NCBI RefSeq assembly: GCF_023053635.1
Contig: NC_086183.1
Location: 32,655,501-32,719,500 of the forward strand
Reading direction: 5' to 3'
Origin: Elgaria multicarinata webbii
Taxonomy: Eukaryota > Chordata > Lepidosauria > Squamata > Anguidae
Length of the DNA: 64,000 nucleotides
The translations under genes were made by a program, and so were the position numbers. This document shows positions 10,732-23,198 of this stretch, piece after piece (positions within the stretch are counted from its first letter, which is position 1; each line of letters begins with the position of its first letter). Below the pieces are notes generated by a model that was not told where the DNA came from, ran no database searches, and was given only the letters and a program-made list of their open reading frames with translations.

Positions 10732-11230
10732 CCCGACCGACCCGCTTCCCCAACCGCAGCGACCGCGGCTGCCTCCCTTCGCCTCAGAGTCCCCTCACGG
10801 GCCGCTCCCGGCGCCCAGCCAATCGGCCGCCAGCCGCTCCCTCGACCAGCCAATCGCCATGCGCCTCGCCCGGCGCTGGTCCCGCCCCATGACCCTTTCT
10901 CGCCAATCAGCGCCCAGGCTCACAGCAACGCGGCGGGCGAGACGTATTTTCCCCCTTGCCCGCTTCGTCGTTCGGCTTCTTCCTCGCGACTCCTCCTCCC
11001 TTCAGCCAGCCGCGAAGCCCGCACGGGATGTGCACCAATAGAAAGCCGGGATATATCAAGTCTAAGGAGTCGCGGCCAATGGCGACGCGTGATGTAGGGG
11101 AGCGCGACAGGATGAAGCCGAGCTAAAGAAAGGGCAACGGTTTGTTGCGCAGGCGGCTGTGCGTATGGAGGGGCGCGGAGAGAAATGGGTTGAGCGGCGC
11201 CTTCTGGCACTGAGATGGGACACATGCGCT
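10732..11230 (-). promoter_or_regulatory. TBCB: TBCB 5' UTR and CCAAT-box promoter
   Basis: A GC- and CpG-rich stretch directly upstream of the TBCB start. Five CCAAT pentamers lie on the plus strand at 10819-10823, 10850-10854, 10903-10907, 11035-11039 and 11076-11080, so they read ATTGG relative to TBCB. Three sit in CCAATCR contexts typical of NF-Y sites. No TATA box is obvious. In mammals this DNA would also drive POLR2I the other way; here no POLR2I exon follows it. Confidence 0.7.
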
Positions 11231-11246
11231 AGCCACGCTAGTAGTA

Positions 11247-11345
11247 CTAATAATTTATTTATTTATTTATTTATTTAATTACATTTATATACCGCCCCAC
11301 AGCCGAAGCTCTCTGGGCGGTTTACAACATGAAATAGCAATAATA
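11247..11345 (-). repeat. L2 LINE 3' UTR tail, minus orientation
   Basis: (TTTA)n followed by ATATACCGCCCCACAGCCGA and CTCTGGGCGGTT, the reverse complement of the L2 3' end seen also at 25805, 62565 and 62997. Confidence 0.85.
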
Positions 11346-11486
11346 ATAACAACAATAATAGCTGTAATACTTGTTGTTTCTATAGATTATATTGCTATAA
11401 AATATAGTATAGTATATAATAATATAGTTTATTTGTGCAACAGAAGCCATTAAAAACAAAGGAGTAAAATGCATTGTTCAGTTAGA

Positions 11487-11488
11487 TG

Positions 11489-11542
<54 letters not shown>
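11487..11542. repeat. (AAT)n microsatellite
   Basis: About 18 AAT/ATA units. Confidence 0.95.
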
Positions 11543-11543
<1 letters not shown>

Positions 11544-11630
11544 CAACCACAACAACACTAACAGACCGCCCCACTGCACAACAGACTCCCCTGTCTGAGC
11601 TCTTGGGTGTATAGTTGAGATCCCCTAGAC

Positions 11631-11696
11631 CAGCCTTCCTCAACCTGGGGCGCTCCAGTCCAACACATCTGGAGCGCCCCAGGTTGAGGAAGGCTG
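11631..11696. mobile_element. Palindromic hAT-type MITE, copy 3 (short form), 8-bp TSD
   Basis: A 66-bp near-palindrome starting CAGCCTTCCTCAACCTGGGG, with direct repeat CCCTAGAC at 11623-11630 and 11697-11704. It lacks the central GCCCCAGCCAGC part of the other copies. Inserted in L2. Confidence 0.92.
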
Positions 11697-11756
11697 CCCT
11701 AGACTGTTGGTTCTGGGGGGTGTCCCCTTATCCCCTATGCTGTTTAACATATACAT

Positions 11757-11891
11757 CAGTGGTTCTCAACCTGGGGCACTCCAGATGTGTTGGACTGCAT
11801 CTCCCAGAATGCCCCAGCCAGCAGAGCTGGCTGGGGCATTCTGGGAGTTGTAGTCCAACACATCTGGAGCGCCCCAGGTTGAGAAAGGCTG
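11757..11891. mobile_element. Palindromic hAT-type MITE, copy 4, 8-bp TSD
   Basis: A 135-bp inverted repeat with direct repeat ATATACAT at 11749-11756 and 11892-11899, inside the L2 RT codons for LFNIY. Insertion into a known sequence confirms both its ends. Confidence 0.94.
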
Positions 11892-12530
11892 ATATACATG
11901 AAGCAGCTGGGGGAGGTTATCCGGAGATGTGGACTGAGGTGTCATCAATATGCAGATGATACCCAGCTCTACCTTTCCTTTTCATCAAACCCAGGTGAGG
12001 CAGTGGCTGTTCTGAACCAGTGCCTGGGCACGGTAATGGACTGGATGAGGGCTAACAAACTGAGACTCAATCCAGACAAGACGGAGGTACTGTTAGCGGG
12101 TGGTTCATTTGTCCGGCGAGGTGATGTTTGCCCTGTCCTGGACGGGGTTGCACTCTCCCTAAAGGATCGGGTCCGTAGTTTGGGGGTGCTCTTGGATCCA
12201 GAACTGTCACTTGAGGCACAGGTGAACTCAGTGGCAAAGAGCACCTTTTATCGGCTTAGGTTGATATACCAACTGCACCCTTATCTGGACAGAGATAGCC
12301 TAGCTACAGTTATCCGTGCTCTGATAACCTCTCGTTTGGATTACTGCAATGCGTTATATGTGGGGCTGCATTTCAAAACGGTCTGGAAGCTTCAGCTGGT
12401 ACAAAACAGGGCAGCCCGTTTACTAACAGGGACTGGCCGACGAGATCATATTACATCAGTCCTTCTACAGCTTCATTGGCTGCCAGTCCAGGTCCTGTTA
12501 ATGCATTTAAATTTATTGCCCTTTTAATTG

Positions 12531-13040
12531 CAGGTGCTGGAGAGAGGAGGTTGCCCTGAGTTTTGTTTTCCTCTTTCCATGTGCCAAAATGCCCTGGGGC
12601 TAACCAAACTGGAAGATCCCAGTTATGCCATTCCTAAGGAATATTCCAAAAGTTTTTTTTCTTCTCTAATCCACGTGCCTCAATAACTAAATAATGACCT
12701 CAGGAGGACCCATCAGATTTGGGATTTGCCACCTTTGGGTACAAAGGTAGGATCTGCAGAACTTGTGCCGGTACAAAAACACACCTGCCACTAGAGGGAG
12801 CAAGAGCGCCACCGGCACTCCAGTTAGATTCATTGGATAGATGCATTGATTAAAACATGTTGATGACTCCGATTAATCAGACAGCTGAGTTTTACCCTTT
12901 TGACATTATTTTTTAAATGTTTTTACAAGATCCTGCCACAGGTGTGCACATCACCTACCTACAAAAAATAATGCTATTGTGGTTCTTTAGAACTCTGGGG
13001 ATTCTCTGCACTCAGCATATGCAAACGTAAGCAGACATAA
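12531..13040. other. Intergenic, no feature seen
   Basis: AT-rich DNA between the TBCB promoter and the desaturase 3' end. Nothing recognised. Confidence 0.4.
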
Positions 13041-13141
13041 TGGCCCTGTTCAGAAGACACCTTAAACCATGGCATTAATCTTGGTGAATAAGGCAAAAAG
13101 CCTTATTCGCCATGGTGTAAGGTGTGTTCTGAACCGGGCCA
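13041..13141. mobile_element. Small fold-back MITE
   Basis: The outer words TGGCCCTGTTCAGAA and TTCTGAACCGGGCCA are inverted, and the inner arms (TTAAACCATGGC / GCCATGGTGTAA and AATAAGGC / GCCTTATT) also pair. This is a 101-bp hairpin-forming element. No clean target duplication was found. Confidence 0.7.
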
Positions 13142-13545
13142 ATGAGCTGATCAGCTAAATCTCATCTGATTAATTGACTCAAGGTGTTTCCAGAAAACGC
13201 CTTCTTGAACAATCTCTCTGTTTCAAGTGTGGGATTTCACAGCAGAGCTATTTCGATTTGTAGCCCTCCCATGTTTTCCCACCATTTCTTCTGTCTTTTT
13301 TTTCTTCCACAGAAAAACTGTGAAGGAGGAAAAGATGGAATAACTACTCCATGCCTTTCCATTGATAGTGCTAGAAACCCTCAGTCCGGAAGCATCTTAA
13401 GGGGCGTTTGGGGAGTTGTGGGACTTCTTCTTTTTCTACCTAAACATGTGTAGGATCGCAACCTGAGAGTTCTTTAATCTACCTTTAATCTAGCTCTAAA
13501 TTTTCTTTACCTTCTGTACCATCTGCACATCGAACAACCATTTGT
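13142..13545. other. Intergenic, no feature seen
   Basis: No gene or known repeat recognised. Confidence 0.4.
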
Positions 13546-13555
13546 TTTGTGTGGG

Positions 13556-14285
13556 TAAAGGATTTGAGCCGGGTGGATCACAGTTACAAGATGGGGGATA
13601 CTTGGCTCAGCAATACTACAAACGAGAAGGATCTTGGAATTGTTGTAGATCGCAAGCTGAATATGAGCCAACAGTGCGATATGGCTGCAAGAAAGGCAAA
13701 TGCTCTTTTGGGCTGCATTAATAGAAGTATAGCTTCCAAATCGCGTGAGGTACTGGTTCCTCTCTATTCGGCCCTGGTTAGGCTTCATCTAGAGTATTGC
13801 GTCCAGTTCTGGGCTCCACAATTCAAGAAGGATGCAGACAAGCTAGAGCGTGTTCAGAGGAGGGCAACCAGGATGATCAGGGGTCTGGAAACAAAGCCCT
13901 ATGAAGAGAGACTGAAAGAACTGGGCATGTTTAGCCTGGAGAAGAGAAGATTGAGGGGAGACAGGATAGCACTCTTCAAATACGTGAAAGGTTGTCACAC
14001 AGAGGAGGGCCAGGATCTCTTCTCGATCCTCCCAGAGTGCAGGACACGGAATAACGGGCTCAAGTTAAAGGAAGCCAGATTCCAGCTGGACATCAGGAAA
14101 AACTTTCTGACTGTTAGAGCAGTACGACAATGGAACCAGTTACCTAGGGAGGTTGTGGCCTCTCCCACGCTAGAGGCCTTCAAGAGGCAGTTGGACAACC
14201 ATCTGTCAGGGATGCTTGAAGGTGGATTCCTGCATTGAGCCAGGGGTTGGACTCGATGGCCCCTTCCAACTCTACTATTCTATCA
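13556..14285 (+). repeat. CR1 LINE 3' third (RT C-terminus and tail)
   Basis: An open frame of 229 codons reads [40 protein letters not shown], then [18 protein letters not shown] and [18 protein letters not shown], the C-terminal part of CR1 ORF2. The element ends in the usual TCGATGGCCCCTTCCAACTC tail. Being open over its length, it is likely fairly young, but it is 5' truncated. Confidence 0.92.
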
Positions 14286-14290
14286 TTCCT

Positions 14291-14685
14291 TTTCACCTAT
14301 TACCTCTGCCTCACTTCTTTCCCACCCATTAAATCCTACCACACCCAACTTGGGAGGCATCTATGTGACGCTGCTTTGCTTGCTGCCAAACCCCGCAGTA
14401 TCGCTGTTGCAAGCTGACATCAATAGGCTTACATGCAGGAGAGAATTCAGGCTATCTGACCAGGAAAATACACAACACTGTTGTCAGACAACGGGAATGG
14501 GGAGGAAATAGGGGGGCCAGAAAATGATGAAAAACTTTATTTGGCAACTCCGCACAACTTTAAAAGCCTGAAGCAACGCAGATACGCTGTTATGTTTCAT
14601 TTAATTTCTTCATTATTTCCCTTACTTTCTTCATTACTGCCCTTATTTTCCCAGGAGTTGTACATCGCCATGGCAGCCATTCCTC
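14291..14685. other. Intergenic, no feature seen
   Basis: No recognisable gene; sequence up to the fold-back element. Confidence 0.4.
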
Positions 14686-14931
14686 CAGGGAGGATTCTAC
14701 ACGTCGTACTGAGGGCGCTTCCATGCGCCCCCAGTGCGCCCCCAAAGCGATCGTGTAGCTTGCCTGTTCGGACCTCCGCCGAGCTCTCCGACCCGGCCGG
14801 CGAGGAGGTAGGTGGGTGGCGGTGGCAAGGACACCTCTTCCTCGTCTCTTCAAAGGCAAGCTACACGATCGCTTTGGGGGCGCACTGGGGGCGCATGGAA
14901 GCGCCCTCAGTACGACGTGTAGAATCCCCCC
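14686..14931. mobile_element. GC-rich fold-back element (TTCTACACG family), copy A
   Basis: The left arm GATTCTACACGTCGTACTGA and the right arm TCAGTACGACGTGTAGAATC are inverted. The match continues inward for about 75 bp through GCGCCCCCAGTGCGCCCCCA and CGATCGTGTAGCTTGCC. A short GC-rich core holds CTCTCCGACCCGG. Related copies lie at 56929-57474 and 59059-59377. Confidence 0.85.
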
Positions 14932-15643
14932 AGGCCTGTCAAGCCCGCCACCCTGCCCTGCATTCCTCTGCCTACCCTGGGGGTGGGATCTGCCCCTGGT
15001 ACGCCCACTTTCTAAACCCCAACGGAAGCCACTACTGACAGACGAAGAAACAACAGTGGTGACATCGGAGCAATAGTGAATCGACACTTAGGAAAACCGC
15101 AGTTTTGCGGGGAAAAGTCCAACGTGGCTGCTAGTTGACGGCTGTATCATATAAATGACGGGGCGCAACTGCGCAGCCAGGATGGGGTATTTCGAGCGTA
15201 CAGACAAGCCCCTGGAAGAGGAGGTGATGCTTCTGGTCGATACTGATGACAGCTGAAGCGCTGACCCTTCCTGCTTGCCCCTTGCACCCCTCCCTCCCAG
15301 TGGATGACTTTATCCACTATTTTATCTCTGGGTTGGTTACCCGAGGCAGAGCAACGAAGGTCCCAATACTGCAAGACGTGCCTTGACTCCATGACCGTCT
15401 GAAGGAAACGAAAAGAAATAGATGTGTCTAAACCTTTTAGGCTGTTGTCTCAACGTTCGGAGTCTGGGAGTCTATCAGACTCATTCATCATCACCATCAT
15501 TTTCATTAATCTCATCTAGATTTAGTTTTAGAACAGTGTCAGTAGTCCTCCTCAGAGAAGGAACAAGACTGGACTGTGCGGGAGTGGTGGTGGTGGTGGT
15601 GGTGGTGGTGGTGGGAAGAACCAATCTACCATGCCTTCCTGCT
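14932..15643. other. Desaturase 3' UTR and downstream region
   Basis: Downstream of the desaturase stop on the minus strand. It contains a (GGT)n microsatellite at 15583-15612, so the message probably carries (ACC)n in its 3' UTR. No clear poly(A) signal chosen. Confidence 0.45.
15583..15612. repeat. (GGT)n microsatellite
   Basis: Ten GGT units, about 30 bp 3' of the desaturase stop codon. Confidence 0.95.
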
Positions 15644-15787
15644 TCATAAGGATTTGTCCACCTTGTATGTCCGCTTCACACGGGCGAATGGACCGATCTC
15701 CTCTTTGAAAATGAAGTCCCGAAGGACGAGGATCCAGGAATTGTGGTAGGGAAGATTGTCATAATATTCAGGGGCAATCTTCTTCAC
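15644..15787 (-). CDS. DEGS-like coding exon 3 and stop
   Basis: Encodes 47 residues, [20 protein letters not shown] to [10 protein letters not shown], then TGA (15646-15644). The acceptor is [20 protein letters not shown] and GPFARVKR are DEGS C-terminal signatures. Confidence 0.95.
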   Translation of the reverse strand: MKKIAPEYYDNLPYHNSWILVLRDFIFKEEIGPFARVKRTYKVDKSL

Positions 15788-16080
15788 CTAGAGGGGGAGA
15801 GATGCCACAGCAAAGTCAGGCAAGACAGGAAGAAGAGAAAGAAGCCCAACGCTGGTAACAGGGAGTGACTACAGCACGCTTCTCAGGAGCAGAGAGAGAC
15901 CAGTGCAACTGAAAGTACCCTTCCAATATGTATGGGGGCAACAGGGGACTTGAGGTACTCTGAAATAGTAACCCATTCATTCTCAAACCAGGTACATTAT
16001 TGTCCAATAAATAAATAAATAAATAAAATATTTAGAGAGTTTTGTGTGTGACCCCACAGAGTTAAAATTATTGGTTCCTT

Positions 16081-16127
<47 letters not shown>

Positions 16128-18137
16128 TTATATTATTTCTAATCTAGGTAGCACCCTTCTCCAACCTGATGTCCTCCAGATGTGCCCAGCGTGCCTCAAC
16201 CAGAAGTCTTGTATCTTCTACCCAAAATGCACAAACCCTGGATGTTCCATTGACCCGGGCATTGGTGCCATTGCAGTTGGGGTGTCTGGCTACATTTCTG
16301 GACTCCATTCTCAGACTATATGCCACCAATACACAAAGCTACATATGGGACACCAATGATTTCCAGGAAGGGACTATGGCTCGGTGCCAGAGCACCTGTT
16401 TTGCATTCAGAAGGAGCCAGGTTCAGTCTCTGGGATCTCCAGGCAGGGTTACCTGCCTCAAACCCTGCACAGCCTTTGCTGCCGGTCAGTGTCAACAGTA
16501 CTGAGCTAGATAGACCAAGGGTCTGACTCAGTGTAAGGCAACTTCCTATGTGCTTCAAACACCATCCGCCACAATTACTTCAGTTTGGAGAGAACCTATT
16601 GCCATAGTTAGAGGGGACGAAATTCCGGCGAGATCCCCGGGATCATCCCTGTGCGTCCACATGATGCACAGGGGATCCCGGGAGCAGGGATGGATGATTC
16701 CTCCCTTGCCCCAGGATCATGCCCTCCCCATCAAGCCTGCTCTTTCCACGGTCTCGGGATGATCCTGTGATCGCGGAACATGTGTGCAGGCATTGGGGTT
16801 TGTCCTGGTTCTTCACAAGGAGCTGGGACCCGCGTACAGGATGAAGAGCTGCTCAGGAGCTCTGCGCCCATCAGGGGTGGAGGAGCGGGGAAATTAATTT
16901 TAAATTAAAAAACCCTTACCTTTTGTGCACGAGCGCTCGTCTCCTTTAAGAAAAAAAATGGCGGCTGCGATGTCCTCTCCCCCTGAGGTCGTCGCGCCCC
17001 GCATGTAAATAGAAGGGGAGATCTTGCGATAAAAATATAGCGAGATCCTCACCCTTCTGTCGCGCTAAACCCGTAGGTCTAGCTGAGGCCTCTGTCTTCA
17101 TATCACCAGGACTCCCATGGGGACTCCCATGGCCTCACATGGTATGCCAGCATTCTCATGGCTGAAACGGAACAATGCTTTTGCAGTTCCTGTCCCTGTG
17201 CCAAAGGATCTTCTTTGTCTGAGATTCATTGATGACATCTGTCCTCTGCCCAAAAGCCTCTTCTCTACCTAGGATTTGCTGGTGATGGCATCCTTTTTAT
17301 CTGGACTCATGGACAGGAGGTCTTCATGAAGTTCCACCAGAACTTCAATAACTTCCATCCTAACAACAGCCAGAGCCTAGAACAGTCCACACAATAGGTT
17401 CACTTTCTGAATACAACAGTGCAATTACATACTGAACATATAAGCACCACTCAGACCATGACACGTACCTACGTGCTTCCTGCTCCCACCCAGAACACCT
17501 CACAAAACCCATAATCAATAGCTAAGCCCCATGATACTGCTGCATCTGATAAGACTAATCAGACAGAGACTCACAGTTTCCTAGTCCGGAAACTTCAACT
17601 AGTTCAAAATATGGCAGCCAAGTTGGTCACCAGTACACCTAGGGGGGACCATATCACACCAGTCTTAAAATCCCTTCACTGGCTGCCAATTAGTTTCCGG
17701 GCAAAGTATAAAGTGTTGGTTATCACCTTTAAAGCCCTACACGGTTTGGGTCCAGGCTACCTGCGATATCACCTCCTCCCGTACAATCCGCCCCACACAC
17801 TCAGGTCCTCAGGGAAGGATTTACTCCAGCCAACAAAAACAAGGCTGACAACTATTCCCCAGAGGACCTTTTCTTCTGCCACTCCCAGTTTGTGGGAATG
17901 GCTTGCTGGGAGAGATTCGTCAACTTATTAGTCTTCCATAATTTAAGAAAGCCATAAAGACTGATCTCTTCCGGCAAGCCTACCCAGTTGAATTTTAAGA
18001 TGCCCTTTTTAATGGTGTGCTGCTTTTAATGATGCACTGGTTTTAAACGTTTGAATTAGTTGTATGTATTTTATGGTGTTTTTATTTGTGTTGTACCCTG
18101 CCTCAATCCAGAGGGAGAGGCGGGTAACAAATAAATA

Positions 18138-18183
<46 letters not shown>

Positions 18184-20864
18184 GATCTAAACTGGGCATT
18201 TCTCAGAATGCAATACTCACCCACCAGTGGGAAAACAGATGGATAGGGCCGGGCCAGTACCCAGATATATTCTATATAGGACAAACCCAGGAGATAAAGC
18301 TACGGAACACTACTTGCTGCCATCTATAGTTCCCACCTACGACCACTCAGATGTATCTTCAGTGATCTACAACCCATCCTGAACAATGCCTCCCTCTCAC
18401 AGGGCCTGGGTAGTAGGCCTGTCCAGGCTCACCGACAGCCATGGCCAACCCCACCAGTTCCAACAGACCTCTCAACAGAGATACCACCACAGGAAGCAGA
18501 CTCTGGGGAGACCCAGCTGCCAACTCTGCCTCCATATCTATTCTGGCAACACTATTGCAGACCTAATAATGTCATCCACAACATCGGGGGATGCATATAC
18601 CTTCTCACCTTACAACGTGAGACAAGGGGAAAGCTGGCTCTTACCAGTGGTAGCCTGCTCCCTGGAATGCTGGGGAAATCGTGATGTTCCATGTGGTAGC
18701 CCACATTGAAAGTGATCCAGTTCAAGGGCCCATAGTAGGACACAGTGTCGTGACCTTTGGCAAACATGTAGTGTTCAGCAATGAAGTGTCCCGAGAAGGG
18801 GTGAAGCCCCATGGCCAAGAAGGATCCGGCAACCATATAGAATATCGGCTTGACACCCCAGAGGTTGTAAATGAGAAGGTCATAGGCCAGCTGAACCACA
18901 ATGTTGATGAGTTCCATTTGGGAGAAGGGCTTGGGGTTGATGCACAGGGGCCGGAAGACGTAGAAGACGGGTTGAAAAATGAGCCAGATGACCTTTCGCA
19001 CGGGGGAGTTGAAGAAATGTCCCTCAAACTCCGAGGGGATGTCAACGTCCAATCCGTCCCCAGCCAGGTAGCGGTGATGGTCGACATGGTACTTCTTGAA
19101 GGAGGTGGAGTACGGTAATCCAATGGGCAGGTTGGCAAACATGCCAAAATACCGGTTCCACTTGGCCATTTTGTTGCCGAACGCCACGTTGTGGGAGATG
19201 TCATGGATGGCCAAAGTCATTGAATGGTTGATGCAGCCCCCAAAGGCATAGGCCCAGAAGAAGACCCACTTCCAAGGCAAGTCCTTCACCAGGTAGCAGG
19301 CCACCACCTGAATTAGAACCATGAGGGACACCACCCACTTCATGTTGGGATCGATACCCATCAGTTTCTTTATCTCAGGATATTTGGCTGTGTTGGGAGG
19401 AAACAGGAAAGAGATGTTAACTGGAATGGCAGTGAAGATCACCTCAATGGGCGTGACAAGAGGCTGCAGTCCCACACAGAGTTACCTAGGAGTAACCCCA
19501 CTAAATAGAGTGGAATTTACTAATAGGTGAATGTGCATAGGATTGCTCTGAGAGGATCGGTTCTGATGAGCCATTTTTCTCTTGGTCTACTGGTGCAGTG
19601 GTCACGTACAAAGTTTGGGGGTGACCATGGGTCAGGCTTTCTCTAAGCTTTATCACACCAGCGTTATACTGTGCAATCACTGCAAATTGCATGCAAAGGA
19701 CTCAGAAGTTTTCCACCTTATAATCTGCTTTGACTGTGAAGTAGGGATGTGCTCCGCTTCTCTTCGGTTCAGAGAAGCAGGAGCGAGGTGGCCTAATTCG
19801 CCTCCGGAAAAGGCGGAGGCGAAGAGAGTCAGGGGGGCTGTGGATCGAGGCGAAGAGGATTGCCTCAATCCGGAGCTTTGCCTTCAGGTAAGTAGGGGGG
19901 AGGGGGACTCATCTGGCGCTGCCGGCACCGCCATCCATGCAGTGGCGGCGGCGGTGCCAGGTAAGGGAGCAGGGAGGAGGGACGCTTACCTGCCTCCGTA
20001 GCAGGCTTCAATTGAGGCCCCAGTTGAAGGTGGAAGTGAAGGCTGAGGCCTCTTCTGGCTTCAACCGGGGCTTCAATTGAAGCCCGTGATGGATGCAGGT
20101 AAGGGGGCGGGGGTGGGGGGCTGGCCTACCTGGCGCCGCCGGCGCCACCATCCATGCAGCACCGGCGGCAGCGCCAGGTAAGGGAGCAGGGAGGAGGGAC
20201 GCTTACCTGCCTCCATTTCAGGCTTCAATTGAGGCCCCTGTTGAAGGTGGAAGTGAAGGCTGAGGCCTCTTCCGGCTTCTACCGGGGCTTCAATTGAAGC
20301 CCATGATGGATGCAGGTAAGGGGGCAGGGGGGTTGGCATATTTTGTGCTGCTGCCGCTGCCGCCGTCCATGTAGCGACGGCGACGAAGCCAGATCTCGCT
20401 CCACGGAGCAGAGCGGGAGACGGGCGGAGCGGCGCGAAGAGGATCGGGCCCGATCCGGATTTTCTGGATCGGGCCACAAAGCGGATTGGGGGGTCCATGC
20501 ACACCCCTACTGTGAAGTACTCCCATGCATTCGGCCTTAATTGTGCTTCAAAGCCAAAAGATTTGCCATATTTAGCCCCTATTTTCTCAGCGTATCAGGA
20601 GCAGGATTTTAAACAAATGCTTACATCTGCATAAGCTTTAAAGATAAAGACACCAAAATTGGCACAGTGATAGATATTAGGAAGAGCTTTAAGCATACCA
20701 AATTTGAATTGAATTGGGTCATCCATTGATTTTTTTTAATGATTTTTTACATTTCCCCCCTCAACCATGGTTGAGCTTTTATATTGTATTTTATATTATG
20801 GTTTTATACTGTTGTTTTATACTTTGAATGTTTTAAATTTTTGTGAACCACCCAGAGATCTCCG

Positions 20865-20897
<33 letters not shown>

Positions 20898-23153
20898 GTT
20901 TATTTATTTATATAGCACCATCAATGTACATGGTGCTGTACAGAGTAAAACAGAAAATCGCAAGACCCTGCCGCATAGGCTTACAATCTAATAAAATCAT
21001 AGTAAAGCAATAAGGAGGGGAAGAGAATGCAAACAAGCACTGGGTAGGGTAAACAGGCACAGGGTAGGGTAAAACTAACAGTATAAAGTCCAGGCAGCAT
21101 CAAGTTTTAAAAGCTTTAGGAAAAAGAAAAGTTTTTAGGGCAGTATAGAAATGTAATAAATAAATAAATAAATAAATAAATAATAAATAATAAACTCATT
21201 TCCTGGTATGCAAAGGATCGCTGTCGCCTGGTAGCAAAAACAACAACAACCGTGTAAGCTTAGCGCTACGGGGATAATCCGAGGGAAGCAGGTACGTGGG
21301 GTGAAGCTATCTCTCTCTCTCACCCTAAACAATTTCACAGGATTGTTGGGAGGATAAAAGTGGGGGCACCAAGCATACTGCTCTCAGATCCTCAGAGGAA
21401 GGTTGTGATGAAAATGCATCACGTCTCACTGAAGCAACTTACAGACACAATACAGAAACCCATGATGGTTATAACATGGGGGGTGGGGTGGGGGTGGAAA
21501 CTATCCAAAACAGCCCACAACAACTGGGCCGTAACCAATGCCCCAAAGCCTGGGAAAATAAGAACGTCTTGGCTTGGTGCCGAAAAGAGGACAGTGTTGG
21601 CGGCAGGTGAGCTTCCTTGGGGAAAGCGTTCTATAAACATGGGGCTATCACAGAAAAGGCTCATTCCTGATCTGACCCCCTCCCCAAAAATCTCTCGGAG
21701 GGGGCACATGGAGAAGAGACTCATATGTTATGATACAGGGGCAAATGGCAGGGGAGTATTGCACTTTAGTTAATATTTATGCCTCTAATGAGAATCAAAG
21801 TGATTTCTATAGGGAAGTATTTAGAGAAATGGAAGAAATAAAAAAGGGCATGTAATATTGGCTGGAGATTTTAATATGGTAATGGATAACATTCTAGATA
21901 AGCCAAACCCCACTGCCTGAGAAAGAAGGAATAATATTACAAGTTTAAATAAAATGATCAAGGAAAAGGATTTCATAGAATCATAGAATCATAGAATAGC
22001 AGAGTTGGAAGGGGCCTACAAGGCCATCGATTCCAATCCCCTGCTCAGTGCAGGAATCCACCCTAAAGCATCCCTGACAGATGGTTGTCCAGCTGCCTCT
22101 TGAAGGCCTCTAGTGTGGGAGAGCCCACAACCTCACCAGGCAACTGATTCCATTGTCGTACTACTCTAACAGTCAGGAAGTTTTTCCTGATGTCCAGCTG
22201 GAATCTGGCTTCCTTTAACTTGAGCCCGTTATTCCGTGTCCTGCACTCAGGGAGGATCGAGAAGAGATCCTGGCCCTCCTCTATGTGACAACCTTTCACG
22301 TATTTGAAGACTGCTCTCATGTCTCCCCTCAATCTTCTCTTCTCCAGGCTAAACTTGCCCAGTTCTTTTAGTCTCTCTTCATAGGGCTTTGTTTCCAGAC
22401 CCCTGATCATCCTGGTTGCCCAAAAGAGTGGAGTGTAGAGGAATTACGAAGTTTGAGGAGCTGATTTTAAAAAAAAGAAAACGAGAAAAGAGAAAACAAA
22501 TCAATAAAAGGTGTAACAAGTGAAATATATAGAATGTTAGTGGAAAAGGGAGAGATGGAAAGTGTAGGTAAGATGTTATGGGAAACTGACTTGAAGGAAC
22601 AAATAGGGCAACAGAGTTGGGAAGGGATATGGAAACAACGAGTGTTGAGAAACATGTCCGTGAGGATAAAATAAAATTATTACAAGCTTGTTTGGAGGTG
22701 GTACCTAACCCCTGTGAAATAAAATAAAATAAATAAGATGAATTCAGCAATATGTTGGAGAGGTTTCTCGCCTGCCCAAGGGCCTCTACTTTCCTTGCTC
22801 GGCTTCGTCCATTTTCGTCTGCTGCCCCTTACGCCTGGAACGCTCTTCCAGAACATTTGAGAACTACAAGTTCAACCACAGCTTTTAAAGCTCAACTAAA
22901 AACTTTTCTTTTTCCTAAAGCTTTTAAAACTTGATGTTGTGCAGACTTCTACTGTTACTTTCTACTGTTAGTTTTCCCTACCCTGTGCCTGCTTACCCTA
23001 CCCTGTACCTGTTTGCATTCTCTTCCCCTCCTTATTGTTTTACTATGATTTTATTAGATTGTAAGCCTATGCGGCAGGGTCTTGCTATTTACTGTTTTAC
23101 TCTGTACAGCACCATGTACATTGATGGTGCTATATAAATAAATAAATAAATAA

Positions 23154-23198
<45 letters not shown>

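Larger units (their letters stand above)
11605..12530 (+). repeat. L2 LINE, reverse-transcriptase segment with two nested MITEs
   Basis: Translation gives the L2 RT active-site region YADDTQLYL (about 11950), then [24 protein letters not shown] and LLQLHWLPVQ, in one open frame 11898-12527. Upstream, the frame around LFNIY is interrupted at 11757-11891 by a MITE, and again at 11631-11696. Removing both would rejoin L2 sequence. The copy ends abruptly at about 12530 without the L2 tail. Confidence 0.9.

Noticed and set aside
8391-10753. Long proline/arginine-rich frames (up to 410 codons) on the minus strand
   Set aside because: They are translations of the minisatellite, appear in several phases at once, and contain only the repeat unit. 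One reads through TBCB exon 1 in the wrong phase.
10800-11230. POLR2I exon 1 adjacent to TBCB
   Set aside because: Expected from mammalian gene order, but no EPGFVGIRFCQE-like codons occur here on the plus strand; the true exon is at 61662.
14481-15087. 165-185-codon frames over the fold-back element
   Set aside because: Both strands are open because the element is palindromic and GC-rich; no domain.
16366-16440. Possible tRNA gene
   Set aside because: A- and B-box-like words are present but the fold and anticodon arm are not; the SINE tail follows directly.
18681-19118. 145-codon plus-strand frame opposite the desaturase
   Set aside because: It is antisense to exon 2, whose minus-strand reading is an unmistakable desaturase.
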